A stretch of 64,000 bases of DNA from Anastatus disparis (lineage: Eukaryota > Arthropoda > Insecta > Hymenoptera > Eupelmidae): assembly GCA_017163975.1 (NCBI GenBank), contig JAFFSR010000218.1, positions 5,459,501-5,523,500 on the forward strand. The letters run 5' to 3'. The stretch's first letter is position 1. Each line of letters opens with the position of its first letter. Below, piece after piece: positions 23,290 through 35,900 of this stretch. A program made the position numbers and the translations under genes. The notes below the pieces were generated by a model that made no database searches, was not told the origin of the DNA, and saw nothing but the letters and a program-made list of their open reading frames with translations.

Positions 23290-23423
23290 TATAAATTTTC
23301 GTGTCCAAGTCTAATTGATCATTCTGTTTCTGAATTCACTTCGGGCAACATCAAGTAACTAGTTTACTCTAAGCTTTTAGCAACTTTATTCTAAAATTTT
23401 ACTTTGTGACTTTTACATTCCAC
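23290..23423 (+). promoter_or_regulatory. Piwi copy 1 promoter and 5' UTR exon
   Basis: TATAAAT at 23290 is followed 31 bp later by an initiator-like TCATTC (23319-23324, predicted start 23321). A non-coding exon of about 103 nt then ends at a strong GTAAGT donor at 23424. The matching acceptor is the AG at 24298-24299, seven bases before the start codon. This gives a 5' UTR intron of about 875 bp. Prediction from sequence only. Confidence 0.5.
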
Positions 23424-24305
23424 GTAAGTATAAAAATGTGGTTTATTCTTATTCTTGAGTATCTTTTTGAGATTATCATTCAATTTGTTAAATTTATCTT
23501 TTAAAATAATAGAAAGTTAAATTTTCTAGTTAGATTCCCGAAAGTTACTGTTTTTACGAAAACACGTAGAAAAGACCTCATACTGAGAGGTATCGCAATT
23601 TATCTAGAAATAAATAGAGAAATTGACTTTGCAGGGATAAATTGTTTATAAGTAATTAACTGATTTAATTTTTCTTAATTACATGAATTTTTCATTTAAA
23701 TAACTACATTTACTTCGAGAATTACGAACAAAAACATGTTTTAGACAGCTTTACACTTAATTTTTACACAATATGTTTCTGCAGACAAAAAAAAATTGAT
23801 CAGTTGTATTATCTTTTTTTTTTTTATTTTAGTATTGTCTTCAATCATTGAAAATATAATTAGTAAGAATGAATTGTGCATAAATTTTATAATTATATGA
23901 AAAGTTATTTTTATCTTTCTAATTTCACTGATTTATATTTTTTGATTGCTTATTATCAATAAAACTAAAATAAGATGTATGCTTAAACTTATAAATATGT
24001 TACTGTACATAATTTTAGAAAATTTTGATGCTGATCTTTATTTGCACATTTATAAAATATTTACATAAAACTAACCAAATTCTCGCCTAAATTCTCAAAT
24101 GAATATTGAAGGTTTTCATCGTTAAGTAATTTTTGGGATTATTATTCAGATGATTCAGATCTTATAATCTAACTTTGAAATTGAAAATGAAAAGATAAAT
24201 TTTCAAGCTGGATGTTAATAAGCTACTATAATTTTAAAATATTTCATAAAAAGATTTTCTATAATTTCGTTTATATTCAAGAATTTTATTTAATTATAGA
24301 TAAAA

Positions 24306-27300
24306 ATGGCTTCATGTAATGAATCAAGATCAACATCTCGTGGCCGAGGTAGTTATCAACCACATCACCGTAATGGATCTAAGCCTGCGAATAATGAGAG
24401 AAATTATGATCGCACTGTGCAATCTAACAATCATAGCCGTGGAGGCCAATCTTTTAATGCCCAAAGATTTAGGCCAGCGAACAATAACAGGAATACGACT
24501 GAATCTAAGCTTGAGCCTAGAAACGTTGATCAAGGTGGGCAATCTTATAATCGAAAGTATGCAAATAATGGCACGCATGCATCGAGAGGTCATGGTAGAG
24601 GTGGCTCTTTTGCAAACCAGAGAGGAAGTAGAACTGGTCAACATCATGTATCTGATAAACCATTGATTCCTGTCATGCCGAAACCCATCGTACAAAGAAA
24701 GCGACAAGAACCTACCAATGAACTAGCAACATGTCCTACCGATGCTCAAAATTCAAAGAAAGGTAAGTTTTAGTTGAAAAAGCATATTATTATGAACATG
24801 ACAGTAAGCATAAGAGTAGTTAATCTAAAATTTAAATTATTCGTAGGATCGACTGGACAACAAGTCATATTGCAATCAAACTACTTTAAATTGAATAGTA
24901 AAACTGATTGGTGCTTGTATCAATACAGAGTGGATATTTCTCCTGAAGAAGAAAGAACCGCGGTCCGCAAAGCTTTTCTGCGACAACATAAAACGATACT
25001 TGGAGTTTACGTGTTTGATGGGTCAGTTTTATATACAAGCAATCCTTTACGTCAGGTATGTTTTTCAATATTAATTTATAATTTAAAAATATTTTTCCGA
25101 ATTTCAGAAAAAAATTAGTTGTGCTCATAAATAGTATTTTTAATCAAGTTTTCTTACAAATTTATGATAATACCTTTTTAACACAAATCATTTCCATTGC
25201 AGCCTTTGGAATTGCTTTCAAAAAGACCAGGAGACGAACAAGCAGTAAACATCAAAATTCGTCTTGTCGGTGATTTAATGAAAGGAGATTATCACTATCT
25301 GCAATTTTTTAACCTACTAGTGAGAAAAGGCTTAGAACACTTAAACCTTCAATTGGTTGGTAGAAATTATTTTGATGCTCTGAGCAGAGTTGAAGTTAGA
25401 GAATATCAACTCGAGTTGTGGCCAGGATACGTGACATCGATTCGACAACATGACAGTGGCGTACTTATGTGTGCAGAAATTTCTCATAAAGTGATGAGGA
25501 ATCAGACGGTCTTAAGTATATTACAAGACTGTTTTCAGCAGAACCAGCATAATTATCAACTCATGTTTTCAAATATTGTAATGGGGTGCATTGTCTTAAC
25601 AGATTACAATAATCGAACGTATAAAGTAGATGATGTCGACTTTGAAATGAATCCATCCAAAACCTTCAAAATGCGTGATGGAACTGATATGTCATATGCC
25701 GCTTATTACAAGCAGAAATATCAAATAACTATACGTGACTTAAGGCAGCCGCTTTTGGTATCTAGGTCCACAGCACGAAAACGCAGAGCTGGCGAACCAG
25801 AATTAATTTATTTGATTCCTGAATTATGTCGTAGCACTGGCTTTACAGATGAGATGAGATGTAATTTTCATTTGATGAAAGCAGTTTCAGAGTTTACAAG
25901 AATTGGACCTGCAGCAAGAATAGATCGATTAATGCAGTTTAATCAGAGATTGACCTCTACTACTGAAGTTATCAAAGAATTTAAAGACTGGAGTTTCGAA
26001 CTCGATAACGATCTTATTCAAGTGCCAGCTAGAATATTACCAGTGGAAAAAGTCTACTTTGGTGATAAAAAATTCATCAGACCGAGAAATTCCGATTGGA
26101 ATTTCAATCTACAAGATAATTCGGCTATCAGATGCACATCCATAAATGACTGGGTGGTCGTAGTTCCATCAAGGGCAGCTGATAACGCTAAGGTAATTAC
26201 TTTAAGTTGAAACGTAGAATAATTAATTATTAATTATCAATAACACTATTCAAAAGATAATCATAAGTAATTATATTTTTTATTTTCAGAAATTTATTGA
26301 TGTAATGCTTAATGCTGCCAGTAAAATGAAAATGCCAGTGCGAAGACCTAGGCTTCAAGTAATTCCCGATGATAGGATCGATAATTATGTACACACGTTG
26401 ACTGAAATAACGGATCATGAAATTCCGCAATTCATACTTTGTGTTACTACGAATAATAAATTGGACAGATACGCGGCCATCAAGAAAACACTATGCGTGA
26501 ACCGGGCTATCCCGAGTCAAGTTGTTTTAGCACGTACATTACAGCAGAAATCTGCTTCAATGTTGCACGCTGTATGCAGCAAAGTCCTCGTTCAGATAAA
26601 CTGCAAACTTGGTGGCATTCCATGGCAGGTAGAACTTGGCTCACTTTTACCAGGTTTAATGGTTGTTGGATTTGATGTTTGTCATAGTAAAACAGCAGGA
26701 GGAGATTATGGAGGAATGGTCGCTTCATTAGATCCTAATTTCAGCCGATATTTCAGTGCCGTGAGTGAACACGCTTCTGGAGAAGAATTATCGAATGATT
26801 TGTCGGTGCACTTGGGCCAGGCTGTTGAAAAATTTAGAATCGTTAACAATAATAAGTTACCGAGTCGAATCATCATTTTCCGAGATGGTGTTGGCGAAGG
26901 ACAAATCCCATTCGTTCATGATTTCGAAGTTAAGCAAATCAAAAAGAGGCTTAGCGCAATTTATGGCGGCGATGATAAATTCAGACTTGCATTTATCATC
27001 GTTACTAAACGTATTAATTCTAGATTTTTTATGAATGGCCAAAATCCTACTCCTGGTACTGTTGTTGATGATGTAGTAACAGATCCGCTGAAGTACGACT
27101 ATTTCATCGTTTCTCAAAACGTAAGACAAGGAACTGTAACACCTACAGCGTACAATGTTATTGACGATAATACAGATCTTACTTGTGATCAAATGCAAAT
27201 TTTAACATTTAAGTTATGCCATATGTACTTTAATTTTACTGGTACAGTACGAGTACCAGCTCCATGTCAGTATGCGCACAAGCTTGCTTACTTTGCATCG

Positions 27301-27357
27301 CAAGCTCTGCAACAAGCAGTCAATCCAGGACTTCAAACTACTTTATACTTTTTATAA
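24306..27357 (+). CDS. piwi/aub: Piwi-clade Argonaute (Aubergine/Piwi-like), copy 1, intact
   Basis: Four exons, 24306-24762, 24847-25055, 25203-26192 and 26290-27357, all GT/AG, giving 907 residues. Residues 1-152 are low-complexity and RG-rich (STSRGRGSY, SRGGQSF, SRGHGRGGSF), the type of arginine sites that are methylated for Tudor-protein binding. PAZ lies at about 312-435 (ISHKVMRNQTVL). The MID 5'-phosphate pocket is suggested by Y613, K617, Q629 and K658. PIWI follows, with catalytic Asp681 (GFDVCHS), a likely glutamate finger near 717-718, Asp751 (FRDGVGEGQ) and His882 (CQYAHKLAYF), so slicing should be possible. VTKRINSRFF and GTVRVPAPCQYAHK match the family without gaps. It should bind piRNAs and silence transposons. 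Aubergine and Piwi cannot be separated here, but the RG-rich end favours Aubergine. Overlapping AATAAA signals lie at 27468-27477. Confidence 0.96.
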
Positions 27358-27812
27358 ATACTATATTTTCAGCTCAATTATTTTTCGGAATTCTACTCAA
27401 ATTTTTGTGCTGATTTTTTTTTATTTATGAAAGCAATTATTTTTTGTATAAAATTAAAAAAATGTTCAATAAATAAAACTAACATAAACAAAATTATTTC
27501 TTTCTTCATTTATATTATTCAGAAATTTAAATCATAACTCTACCCCTATTCTTATATTATAAATAAATAATTATTAAATAGTAATAAATGTAATCAGGAC
27601 TAGCTCCGATCAATAAATTTTTATTAAAATTATAGTGTCTATACTATAGTAAATATTGAGGTTTTCTTATGAATGACTGCATTATTTTTCAATATTATTA
27701 TTGTAATGGATAGTATTTTAATACATTTAAATGTTAATATTTAAAAGACATAAATTGAAATCTTTACAAAAAGAAATATTAATTTTAAACTCATTGTTTA
27801 CGTCGAATTTTG

Positions 27813-27945
27813 AAAAATAGTATGTAACAAATGCGCAAAGGATGCGATTCACACACGAGCCGAGTTTTTCGCCCTCGCTTTGCTTGGGCGACAAAAAGGC
27901 GAGCGTGTGAACCGTATCGCGCACGTGTTGCGTATTCTATTTTTA
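27813..27945. repeat. GC-rich imperfect palindrome, unit 1
   Basis: Arms of about 60 bp run from AAAATAGTATG to the inverse of CGTATTCTATTTTT. Core stems are TTCACACACG/CGTGTGAA and TTTTTCGCCC/GGGCGACAAAAA around CTCGCTTTGCTT. About 65 bp further on a second hairpin (TTGTCACCT/AGGTGACAA, about 28015-28055) follows. The design resembles the hairpin at 2650-2722, so they may belong to one family. Located 3' of the Piwi gene. Confidence 0.75.
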
Positions 27946-29859
27946 AGACACCGTGGTCGAAACACAGGCAATTGAAAACGAAATTTTTACGATCGTAAAA
28001 AGCAACGAGTTTTGTTTGTCACCTGAACGAAGCGAAGGTGACAATAAAACGAGTGAATAACATGTTATAAATAAAAATACATATAAGAATATATTTGTAA
28101 ACAAAAATATATATTACAAAAAAATATACATAATAAATTTACAAAAAAAAAACATATTCTTAATTAATTAAATATAATAAATAATTCAAAACAACCAAAT
28201 AAATTTAAGTATACAATTCATTTATTGATAAACTATTTCATGTACAAATATTTTATTATTTCTTTTCATTTATCATAAAATTGACTGTACCCCTAACGTC
28301 AATTGATTCTTTTCCCGAAAAGAATGAGATTACTTACCTTAGAATAAAAGAATTTTTAATAAGGAAAGCGATCACTATATTGCACACATATGTCGTATTG
28401 CAAGGAGTTGGCGCTACAGCTTAAATTTGCGATATCTCAGGTTCTACTTACTTCAATTTAAAAAATTGGACAGATTCTTAAACTAGATGAAGTTTCCCAT
28501 CATTCTATATCAGAAATATAGAAATATTTTGTTCGCTAACCTATATTATTTCGTTATAAACAAACAAAATTCTGAAAAATTGAAGTTTTTTTCTGCTTCA
28601 AATCATTTCAGCTTATTTATCAACATTCAAAAGTAATATATAACAATTTATCATTAAAGTTGAGACTCTGAAATTTTTCAAACACATGTTGAACTTCAAA
28701 AAATATCAATTAGCAGTCGAGTTATAAGGTTTTTTACCAGCGCGTTCCGCACTAGCGCTACGTCTCTATGTTTTTTTGCAATATATTTGCCATATCTCTG
28801 GTTCTAATTATCGAATCGACATGCAACAAAAACGATTTTTGTTTGTTTTATTAATAAAGAACAAGTTTTCGCAGAGAAAATTACTGCATCTATTGTAGTT
28901 CATAAACTATAGCCATTTAAACAATAAATTTGTTTATAACAAATTACTCGACCATTTGCGTGAAAAGCAAGTTGCACATTCGGATTCAGCGGCTCAAAAT
29001 ACGTAAAAATCACCTACTTGCTTGGTGGGAACTCTAACTTCATACGAAACCCTCTGGGCGCCTAGACTAAATCTTTTGAAATGTTTCAATAAAAACAAAG
29101 AAAACAACGAGAAAGAATTCATTAACGGTGGGCCTACAATTATTAAATTGATATTTAGCATTATCAACTCAATTATTTAAGATCTGGTTTGACAATAAAC
29201 AACCTGGATCCATCTCATTAGGCTCAATAATAGGGATAATCTTAATTTCCGAGATTTCTTATAAATTTTATAATAAGTTTTGAAGCACTAATGTCTTATT
29301 AATCTTCAAATTTAAGAAATTTCCTTGTACTAGTACAGATGGACAACGCAGGTATAGAAAATACACACAAGAGGAATCGTTTATAATTTGACCGTAGAAA
29401 ATTTATTTGATTCTCTTATGCAGAGAAAAGTTTTCAATAAATATGACTATTATCTCAATGGCAATAGTTTTAAGATGAAATTTAATAAAATTACGAATAC
29501 AATTTTTAGATGACAAATTTTATTTCAGTATTGGCATCGGAATATAAATTATTTTTATTATGATATTTTCTTCTATTAACGAAGAATTTATAGCATTACA
29601 TTAAAATTAATAGTTAAAAACATACTTTCAATGAAAATATTATACCTTAGAATTAAATAATATCGGCAGTGTTATAATCATTATTATAATTGTATTTATT
29701 GTCATTTTTACACATTTATTGAAATTGTACTGGAAAGCATAAGCAGTATTTAATATAACTATCTTCTCATTTGAATTTTCTGGAACAATGCCTCAAAAAA
29801 TATAGAAAAATGAATTTTTTTGAGCTTAATTTTTTTATCAGCAACATATTAGATAAAAG

Positions 29860-30269
29860 TTTTGGAATTCTTATTTGAAATCCAGTTGAGGGGAAATAAG
29901 TTCATCAATTTCAAAACATTTCAAGATATGATAGACGCTAATATGACTATTTTAATTACTAATCGCTTCAAAGAGTTTATTGTCTCGCTAAACTCCAACT
30001 TACTGAAAATTATCAAGTTTTTTGATATACCACAATATATATGCAAAAATCTCAAGTTTATGAAAACGCGACGAACGCTTGTTTAATAACGAGTTTTCAA
30101 TCATCGATTTTCGCTGAGATTCATCTTCAATTTCAAAATGGTTGGATCGTAAGTCCAGCTTATGAATCTTTATAAAATACGTAAGGCATTAGCGCCAAAT
30201 TCACCTTATCATGAAAAATTTAATATGATAATGCACTGAATAATAGATTATGTAATAGATAACTTCTGG
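29860..30269 (+). pseudogene. Possible ionotropic-receptor-like relic, unit 1
   Basis: One frame reads FINFKTFQDMIDANMTILIT and then IIKFFDIPQYI. After three in-frame stops it continues KALAPNSPYHEKFNMIM. The order, a ligand-lobe-like segment and then an xPNSPYxEKFN motif, is reminiscent of the second ligand-binding lobe of insect ionotropic (glutamate-like) receptors. No transmembrane part or start is recognisable. The stops are shared by the other units, so the decay predates the amplification. This is a family-level guess from motif resemblance. A chance open stretch of 74 codons remains possible. Confidence 0.35.
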
Positions 30270-30769
30270 AAAAAAAACTATGTAAGTTTAGAAATCATGA
30301 TGAACAGAAATATTGACGAAAATAGTCTACCTTCTAGGAATTAGATATGTAACATCGTTTTTTATTTTTATATTAGAAATATAATATAACTTAAATATAA
30401 CATTTATATAATGTATATTCTAGTTAAATACATGATTATATAGAGCTATTAAAATTTTTTAGAATCTCTGAAATTCAAAAAAAGAGTCCACAGTTTTAAA
30501 ACAATTGAGTATTAAGATGGATGAATGTAACTTTTCCCATAACTTTATAGAAGAAAAAAGTAAACCCAAATTAAAATTACACAAAATAAGCGAACATACA
30601 AAAAATAAAATATTTTATATAGAGCAATACAGAAAAAACTAATTATTTCAATATTAATATTCAAAAGACAACTTTAATAGACAATCAAAATAATATTTAA
30701 AAAAATTTTTGAAATAAATCACTCAGAATAGTTTTTGTAATATTAGAATGGAACAATTTCTATTTTCTA

Positions 30770-31141
30770 CACTGAAAAACTTTCGGCGCACCCTCTATAC
30801 TCAAAGTATATGTGAAGCGCCGATTCGTGGTATCGTCAGTTATGCGCGCCATCGGAGCATTACACAGAAAGACTCTTGGCGCTACCTGTATATATGGAGG
30901 TTATGTGAAGCGCCGATTCGTCAAGTCTCGAGTTATACGCGCAATCGGAGTAACAGTTACTCAGATTACAGTTTCTCTTGCGCCGATACGGCACATGTGA
31001 CGCGCAGATTTGTTCATGCAGCGTTATGCTCAGATGATCGGAGCGTTAGACAATTCGTATTCAGCACACTATCCGCTCCGATTGCGTGGCGCTGGCATAT
31101 TCAGAGAGAAGGGCATCTTGCAAGCCGAAAGTTTTTCAGTG
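30770..31141. mobile_element. TA-flanked MITE with perfect 18-bp inverted ends, unit 1
   Basis: The ends CACTGAAAAACTTTCGGC and GCCGAAAGTTTTTCAGTG are perfect inverted repeats flanked by TA on both sides, as in Tc1/mariner-type insertions. The 372-bp body is much richer in G+C than its surroundings. It contains a direct repeat of about 95-bp period (GTGAAGCGCCGATTCGT at about 30811 and 30905). A 132-codon frame runs across it but starts outside the element and has no motif. It is absent from the diverged block left of the array, so insertion preceded the amplification. Confidence 0.88.
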
Positions 31142-31912
31142 TATGAACTACATGACTTTGTATTAAACGAAAAATTTTACCTGTAATAATCCACTGTTAA
31201 CTTTTATTACGGAATATTATTTGAATCATGCTAATTTTACACAGATTGTATCTTAAAATCCTTTTCATTTCATAGAATCCTTTTTATCTCAAATTTCATA
31301 TACTTTTCAAGAAATTATTTAAAATGTGTAATTCAAAAATTTTATGCTCTTTAATCTATTACGATTTCTTAAAATTTTTAAAAATTTAAATTATTAAAAT
31401 TATAATTTGGAATAATCGAATAAATGGAACTTTTTCATAACTTTATAAAAAAATAAATGATTTAAAATTGAAATTAAATTTGTATTAATTAAATACTTTG
31501 CTTGTGAGTATGAGAGCTTACATTATGATCAAATATTTTATTCAGAAGGAAATATAAAATGATTAATATTCAAATATAAATCTTTGATTTATATCTCCAA
31601 AAGTTATCAGAATGATATTTATTAAATAGAACTTTTTAAAAAAATCATTAAGAATCGTTTTTTTAATATTTGAACGGAACAAATCTCTATTTTTTATACA
31701 TTCTAGATTATTTTATATTTAAGGGAAATTTTAATTATGATAATCCTCTGTTAACTTTTATTAGGGGATTAACCTATGAAATGTAGAAATTATGGTATGA
31801 AATAAGGGAGTGGCAAAATTATTTGATATCCATATTATACGGATTACCTATTGAATGAATGAAGAAAAAAAAAAAGATTTAGAAATACTGAAAATATACC
31901 TGGAATTTTTCA

Positions 31913-32046
31913 TATAAATTTTCGTGTCCAAGTCTAATTGATCATTCTGTTTCTGAATTCACTTCGGGCAACATCAAGTAACTAGTTTACTCTAAGCTTT
32001 TAGCAACTTTATTCTAAAATTTTACTTTGTGACTTTTACATTCCAC
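31913..32046 (+). promoter_or_regulatory. Piwi copy 2 promoter and 5' UTR exon
   Basis: TATAAAT at 31913, initiator at 31942-31947, GTAAGT donor at 32047. Same spacing as in unit 1. Confidence 0.5.
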
Positions 32047-32928
32047 GTAAGTATAAAAATGTGGTTTATTCTTATTCTTGAGTATCTTTTTGAGATTATC
32101 ATTCAATTTGTTAAATTTATCTTTTAAAATAATAGAAAGTTAAATTTTCTAGTTAGATTCCCGAAAGTTACTGTTTTTACGAAAACACGTAGAAAAGACC
32201 TCATACTGAGAGGTATCGCAATTTATCTAGAAATAAATAGAGAAATTGACTTTGCAGGGATAAATTGTTTATAAGTAATTAACTGATTTAATTTTTCTTA
32301 ATTACATGAATTTTTCATTTAAATAACTACATTTACTTCGAGAATTACGAACAAAAACATGTTTTAGACAGCTTTACACTTAATTTTTACACAATATGTT
32401 TCTGCAGACAAAAAAAAATTGATCAGTTGTATTATCTTATTTTTTTTTATTTTAGTATTGTCTTCAATCATTGAAAATATAATTAGTAAGAATGAATTGT
32501 GCATAAATTTTATAATTATATGAAAAGTTATTTTTATCTTTCTAATTTCACTGATTTATATTTTTTGATTGCTTATTATCAATAAAACTAAAATAAGATG
32601 TATGCTTAAACTTATAAATATGTTACTGTACATAATTTTAGAAAATTTTGATGCTGATCTTTATTTGCACATTTATAAAATATTTACATAAAACTAACCA
32701 AATTCTCGCCTAAATTCTCAAATGAATATTGAAGGTTTTCATCGTTAAGTAATTTTTGGGATTATTATTCAGATGATTCAGATCTTATAATCTAACTTTG
32801 AAATTGAAAATGAAAAGATAAATTTTCAAGCTGGATGTTAATAAGCTACTATAATTTTAAAATATTTCATAAAAAGATTTTCTATAATTTCGTTTATATT
32901 CAAGAATTTTATTTAATTATAGATAAAA

Positions 32929-35900
32929 ATGGCTTCATGTAATGAATCAAGATCAACATCTCGTGGCCGAGGTAGTTATCAACCACATCACCGTAATGGA
33001 TCTAAGCCTGCGAATAATGAGAGAAATTATGATCGCACTGTGCAATCTAACAATCATAGCCGTGGAGGCCAATCTTTTAATGCCCAAAGATTTAGGCCAG
33101 CGAACAATAACAGGAATACGACTGAATCTAAGCTTGAGCCTAGAAACGTTGATCAAGGTGGGCAATCTTATAATCGAAAGTATGCAAATAATGGCACGCA
33201 TGCATCGAGAGGTCATGGTAGAGGTGGCTCTTTTGCAAACCAGAGAGGAAGTAGAACTGGTCAACATCATGTATCTGATAAACCATTGATTCCTGTCATG
33301 CCGAAACCCATCGTACAAAGAAAGCGACAAGAACCTACCAATGAACTAGCAACATGTCCTACCGATGCTCAAAATTCAAAGAAAGGTAAGTTTTAGTTGA
33401 AAAAGCATATTATTATGAACATGACAGTAAGCATAAGAGTAGTTAATCTAAAATTTAAATTATTCGTAGGATCGACTGGACAACAAGTCATATTGCAATC
33501 AAACTACTTTAAATTGAATAGTAAAACTGATTGGTGCTTGTATCAATACAGAGTGGATATTTCTCCTGAAGAAGAAAGAACCGCGGTCCGCAAAGCTTTT
33601 CTGCGACAACATAAAACGATACTTGGAGTTTACGTGTTTGATGGGTCAGTTTTATATACAAGCAATCCTTTACGTCAGGTATGTTTTTCAATATTAATTT
33701 ATAATTTAAAAATATTTTTCCGAATTTCAGAAAAAAATTAGTTGTGCTCATAAATAGTATTTTTAATCAAGTTTTCTTACAAATTTATGATAATACCTTT
33801 TTAACACAAATCATTTCCATTGCAGCCTTTGGAATTGCTTTCAAAAAGACCAGGAGACGAACAAGCAGTAAACATCAAAATTCGTCTTGTCGGTGATTTA
33901 ATGAAAGGAGATTATCACTATCTGCAATTTTTTAACCTACTAGTGAGAAAAGGCTTAGAACACTTAAACCTTCAATTGGTTGGTAGAAATTATTTTGATG
34001 CTCTGAGCAGAGTTGAAGTTAGAGAATATCAACTCGAGTTGTGGCCAGGATACGTGACATCGATTCGACAACATGACAGTGGCGTACTTATGTGTGCAGA
34101 AATTTCTCATAAAGTGATGAGGAATCAGACGGTCTTAAGTATATTACAAGACTGTTTTCAGCAGAACCAGCATAATTATCAACTCATGTTTTCAAATATT
34201 GTAATGGGGTGCATTGTCTTAACAGATTACAATAATCGAACGTATAAAGTAGATGATGTCGACTTTGAAATGAATCCATCCAAAACCTTCAAAATGCGTG
34301 ATGGAACTGATATGTCATATGCCGCTTATTACAAGCAGAAATATCAAATAACTATACGTGACTTAAGGCAGCCGCTTTTGGTATCTAGGTCCACAGCACG
34401 AAAACGCAGAGCTGGCGAACCAGAATTAATTTATTTGATTCCTGAATTATGTCGTAGCACTGGCTTTACAGATGAGATGAGATGTAATTTTCATTTGATG
34501 AAAGCAGTTTCAGAGTTTACAAGAATTGGACCTGCAGCAAGAATAGATCGATTAATGCAGTTTAATCAGAGATTGACCTCTACTACTGAAGTTATCAAAG
34601 AATTTAAAGACTGGAGTTTCGAACTCGATAACGATCTTATTCAAGTGCCAGCTAGAATATTACCAGTGGAAAAAGTCTACTTTGGTGATAAAAAATTCAT
34701 CAGACCGAGAAATTCCGATTGGAATTTCAATCTACAAGATAATTCGGCTATCAGATGCACATCCATAAATGACTGGGTGGTCGTAGTTCCATCAAGGGCA
34801 GCTGATAACGCTAAGGTAATTACTTTAAGTTGAAACGTAGAATAATTAATTATTAATTATCAATAACACTATTCAAAAGATAATCATAAGTAATTATATT
34901 TTTTATTTTCAGAAATTTATTGATGTAATGCTTAATGCTGCCAGTAAAATGAAAATGCCAGTGCGAAGACCTAGGCTTCAAGTAATTCCCGATGATAGGA
35001 TCGATAATTATGTGCACACGTTGACTGAAATAACGGATCATGAAATTCCGCAATTCATACTTTGTGTTACTACGAATAATAAATTGGACAGATACGCGGC
35101 CATCAAGAAAACACTATGCGTGAACCGGGCTATCCCGAGTCAAGTTGTTTTAGCACGTACATTACAGCAGAAATCTGCTTCAATGTTGCACGCTGTATGC
35201 AGCAAAGTCCTCGTTCAGATAAACTGCAAACTTGGTGGCATTCCATGGCAGGTAGAACTTGGCTCACTTTTACCAGGTTTAATGGTTGTTGGATTTGATG
35301 TTTGTCATAGTAAAACAGCAGGAGGAGATTATGGAGGAATGGTCGCTTCATTAGATCCTAATTTCAGCCGATATTTCAGTGCCGTGAGTGAACACGCTTC
35401 TGGAGAAGAATTATCGAATGATTTGTCGGTGCACTTGGGCCAGGCTGTTGAAAAATTTAGAATCGTTAACAATAATAAGTTACCGAGTCGAATCATCATT
35501 TTCCGAGATGGTGTTGGCGAAGGACAAATCCCATTCGTTCATGATTTCGAAGTTAAGCAAATCAAAAGAGGCTTAGCGCAATTTATGGCGGCGATGATAA
35601 ATTCAGACTTGCATTTATCATCGTTACTAAACAATATTAATTCTAGATTTTTTATGAATGGCCAAAATCCTACTCCTGGTACTGTTGTTGATGATGTAGT
35701 AACAGATCCGCTGAAGTACGACTATTTCATCGTTTCTCAAAACGTAAGACAAGGAACTGTAACACCTACAGCGTACAATGTTATTGACGATAATACAGAT
35801 CTTACTTGTGATCAAATGCAAATTTTAACATTTAAGTTATGCCATATGTACTTTAATTTTACTGGTACAGTACAGTACCAGCTCCATGTCAGTATGCGCA

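Larger units (their letters stand above)
22908..31532 (+). repeat. Array unit 1 (8.6 kb)
   Basis: Left boundary set where near-identity with the later units begins (ATATTTTATTCAG). Order within the unit: promoter, 5' UTR intron, Piwi gene (24306-27357), 3' region, GC-rich hairpins, non-coding block, possible receptor relic, MITE. The block at 28056-29859 holds no gene. Within it, two related non-coding sub-blocks (about 28385-28480 and 28735-28870) share GCGCTAC and ATATCTC..GGTTCTA words, and a 9-bp hairpin ATTCTTTTC/GAAAAGAAT sits at about 28306. A perfect palindrome TTTTTACGATCGTAAAAA lies at about 27984. Unit 1 is the only one whose gene reads through without a break. Confidence 0.93.

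Noticed and set aside
24330..24707. 125-codon minus-strand frame opposite Piwi exon 1 (and the 115-codon frame beside it)
   Set aside because: Shadow frames of the RG-rich coding exon. The true frame continues across spliced exons into PAZ and PIWI.
25073..25202. Alternative splice acceptor at the TTTCAG near 25105 in Piwi intron 2
   Set aside because: Using it would add in-frame stops. The acceptor at 25201-25202 joins in phase to PLELLSKRPG.
30748..31146. 132-codon frame across the MITE (also at 39366 and 56569)
   Set aside because: It starts in AT-rich flank, runs through a terminal-inverted-repeat element and follows its internal DNA repeats. No protein motif. It is disrupted in unit 3.
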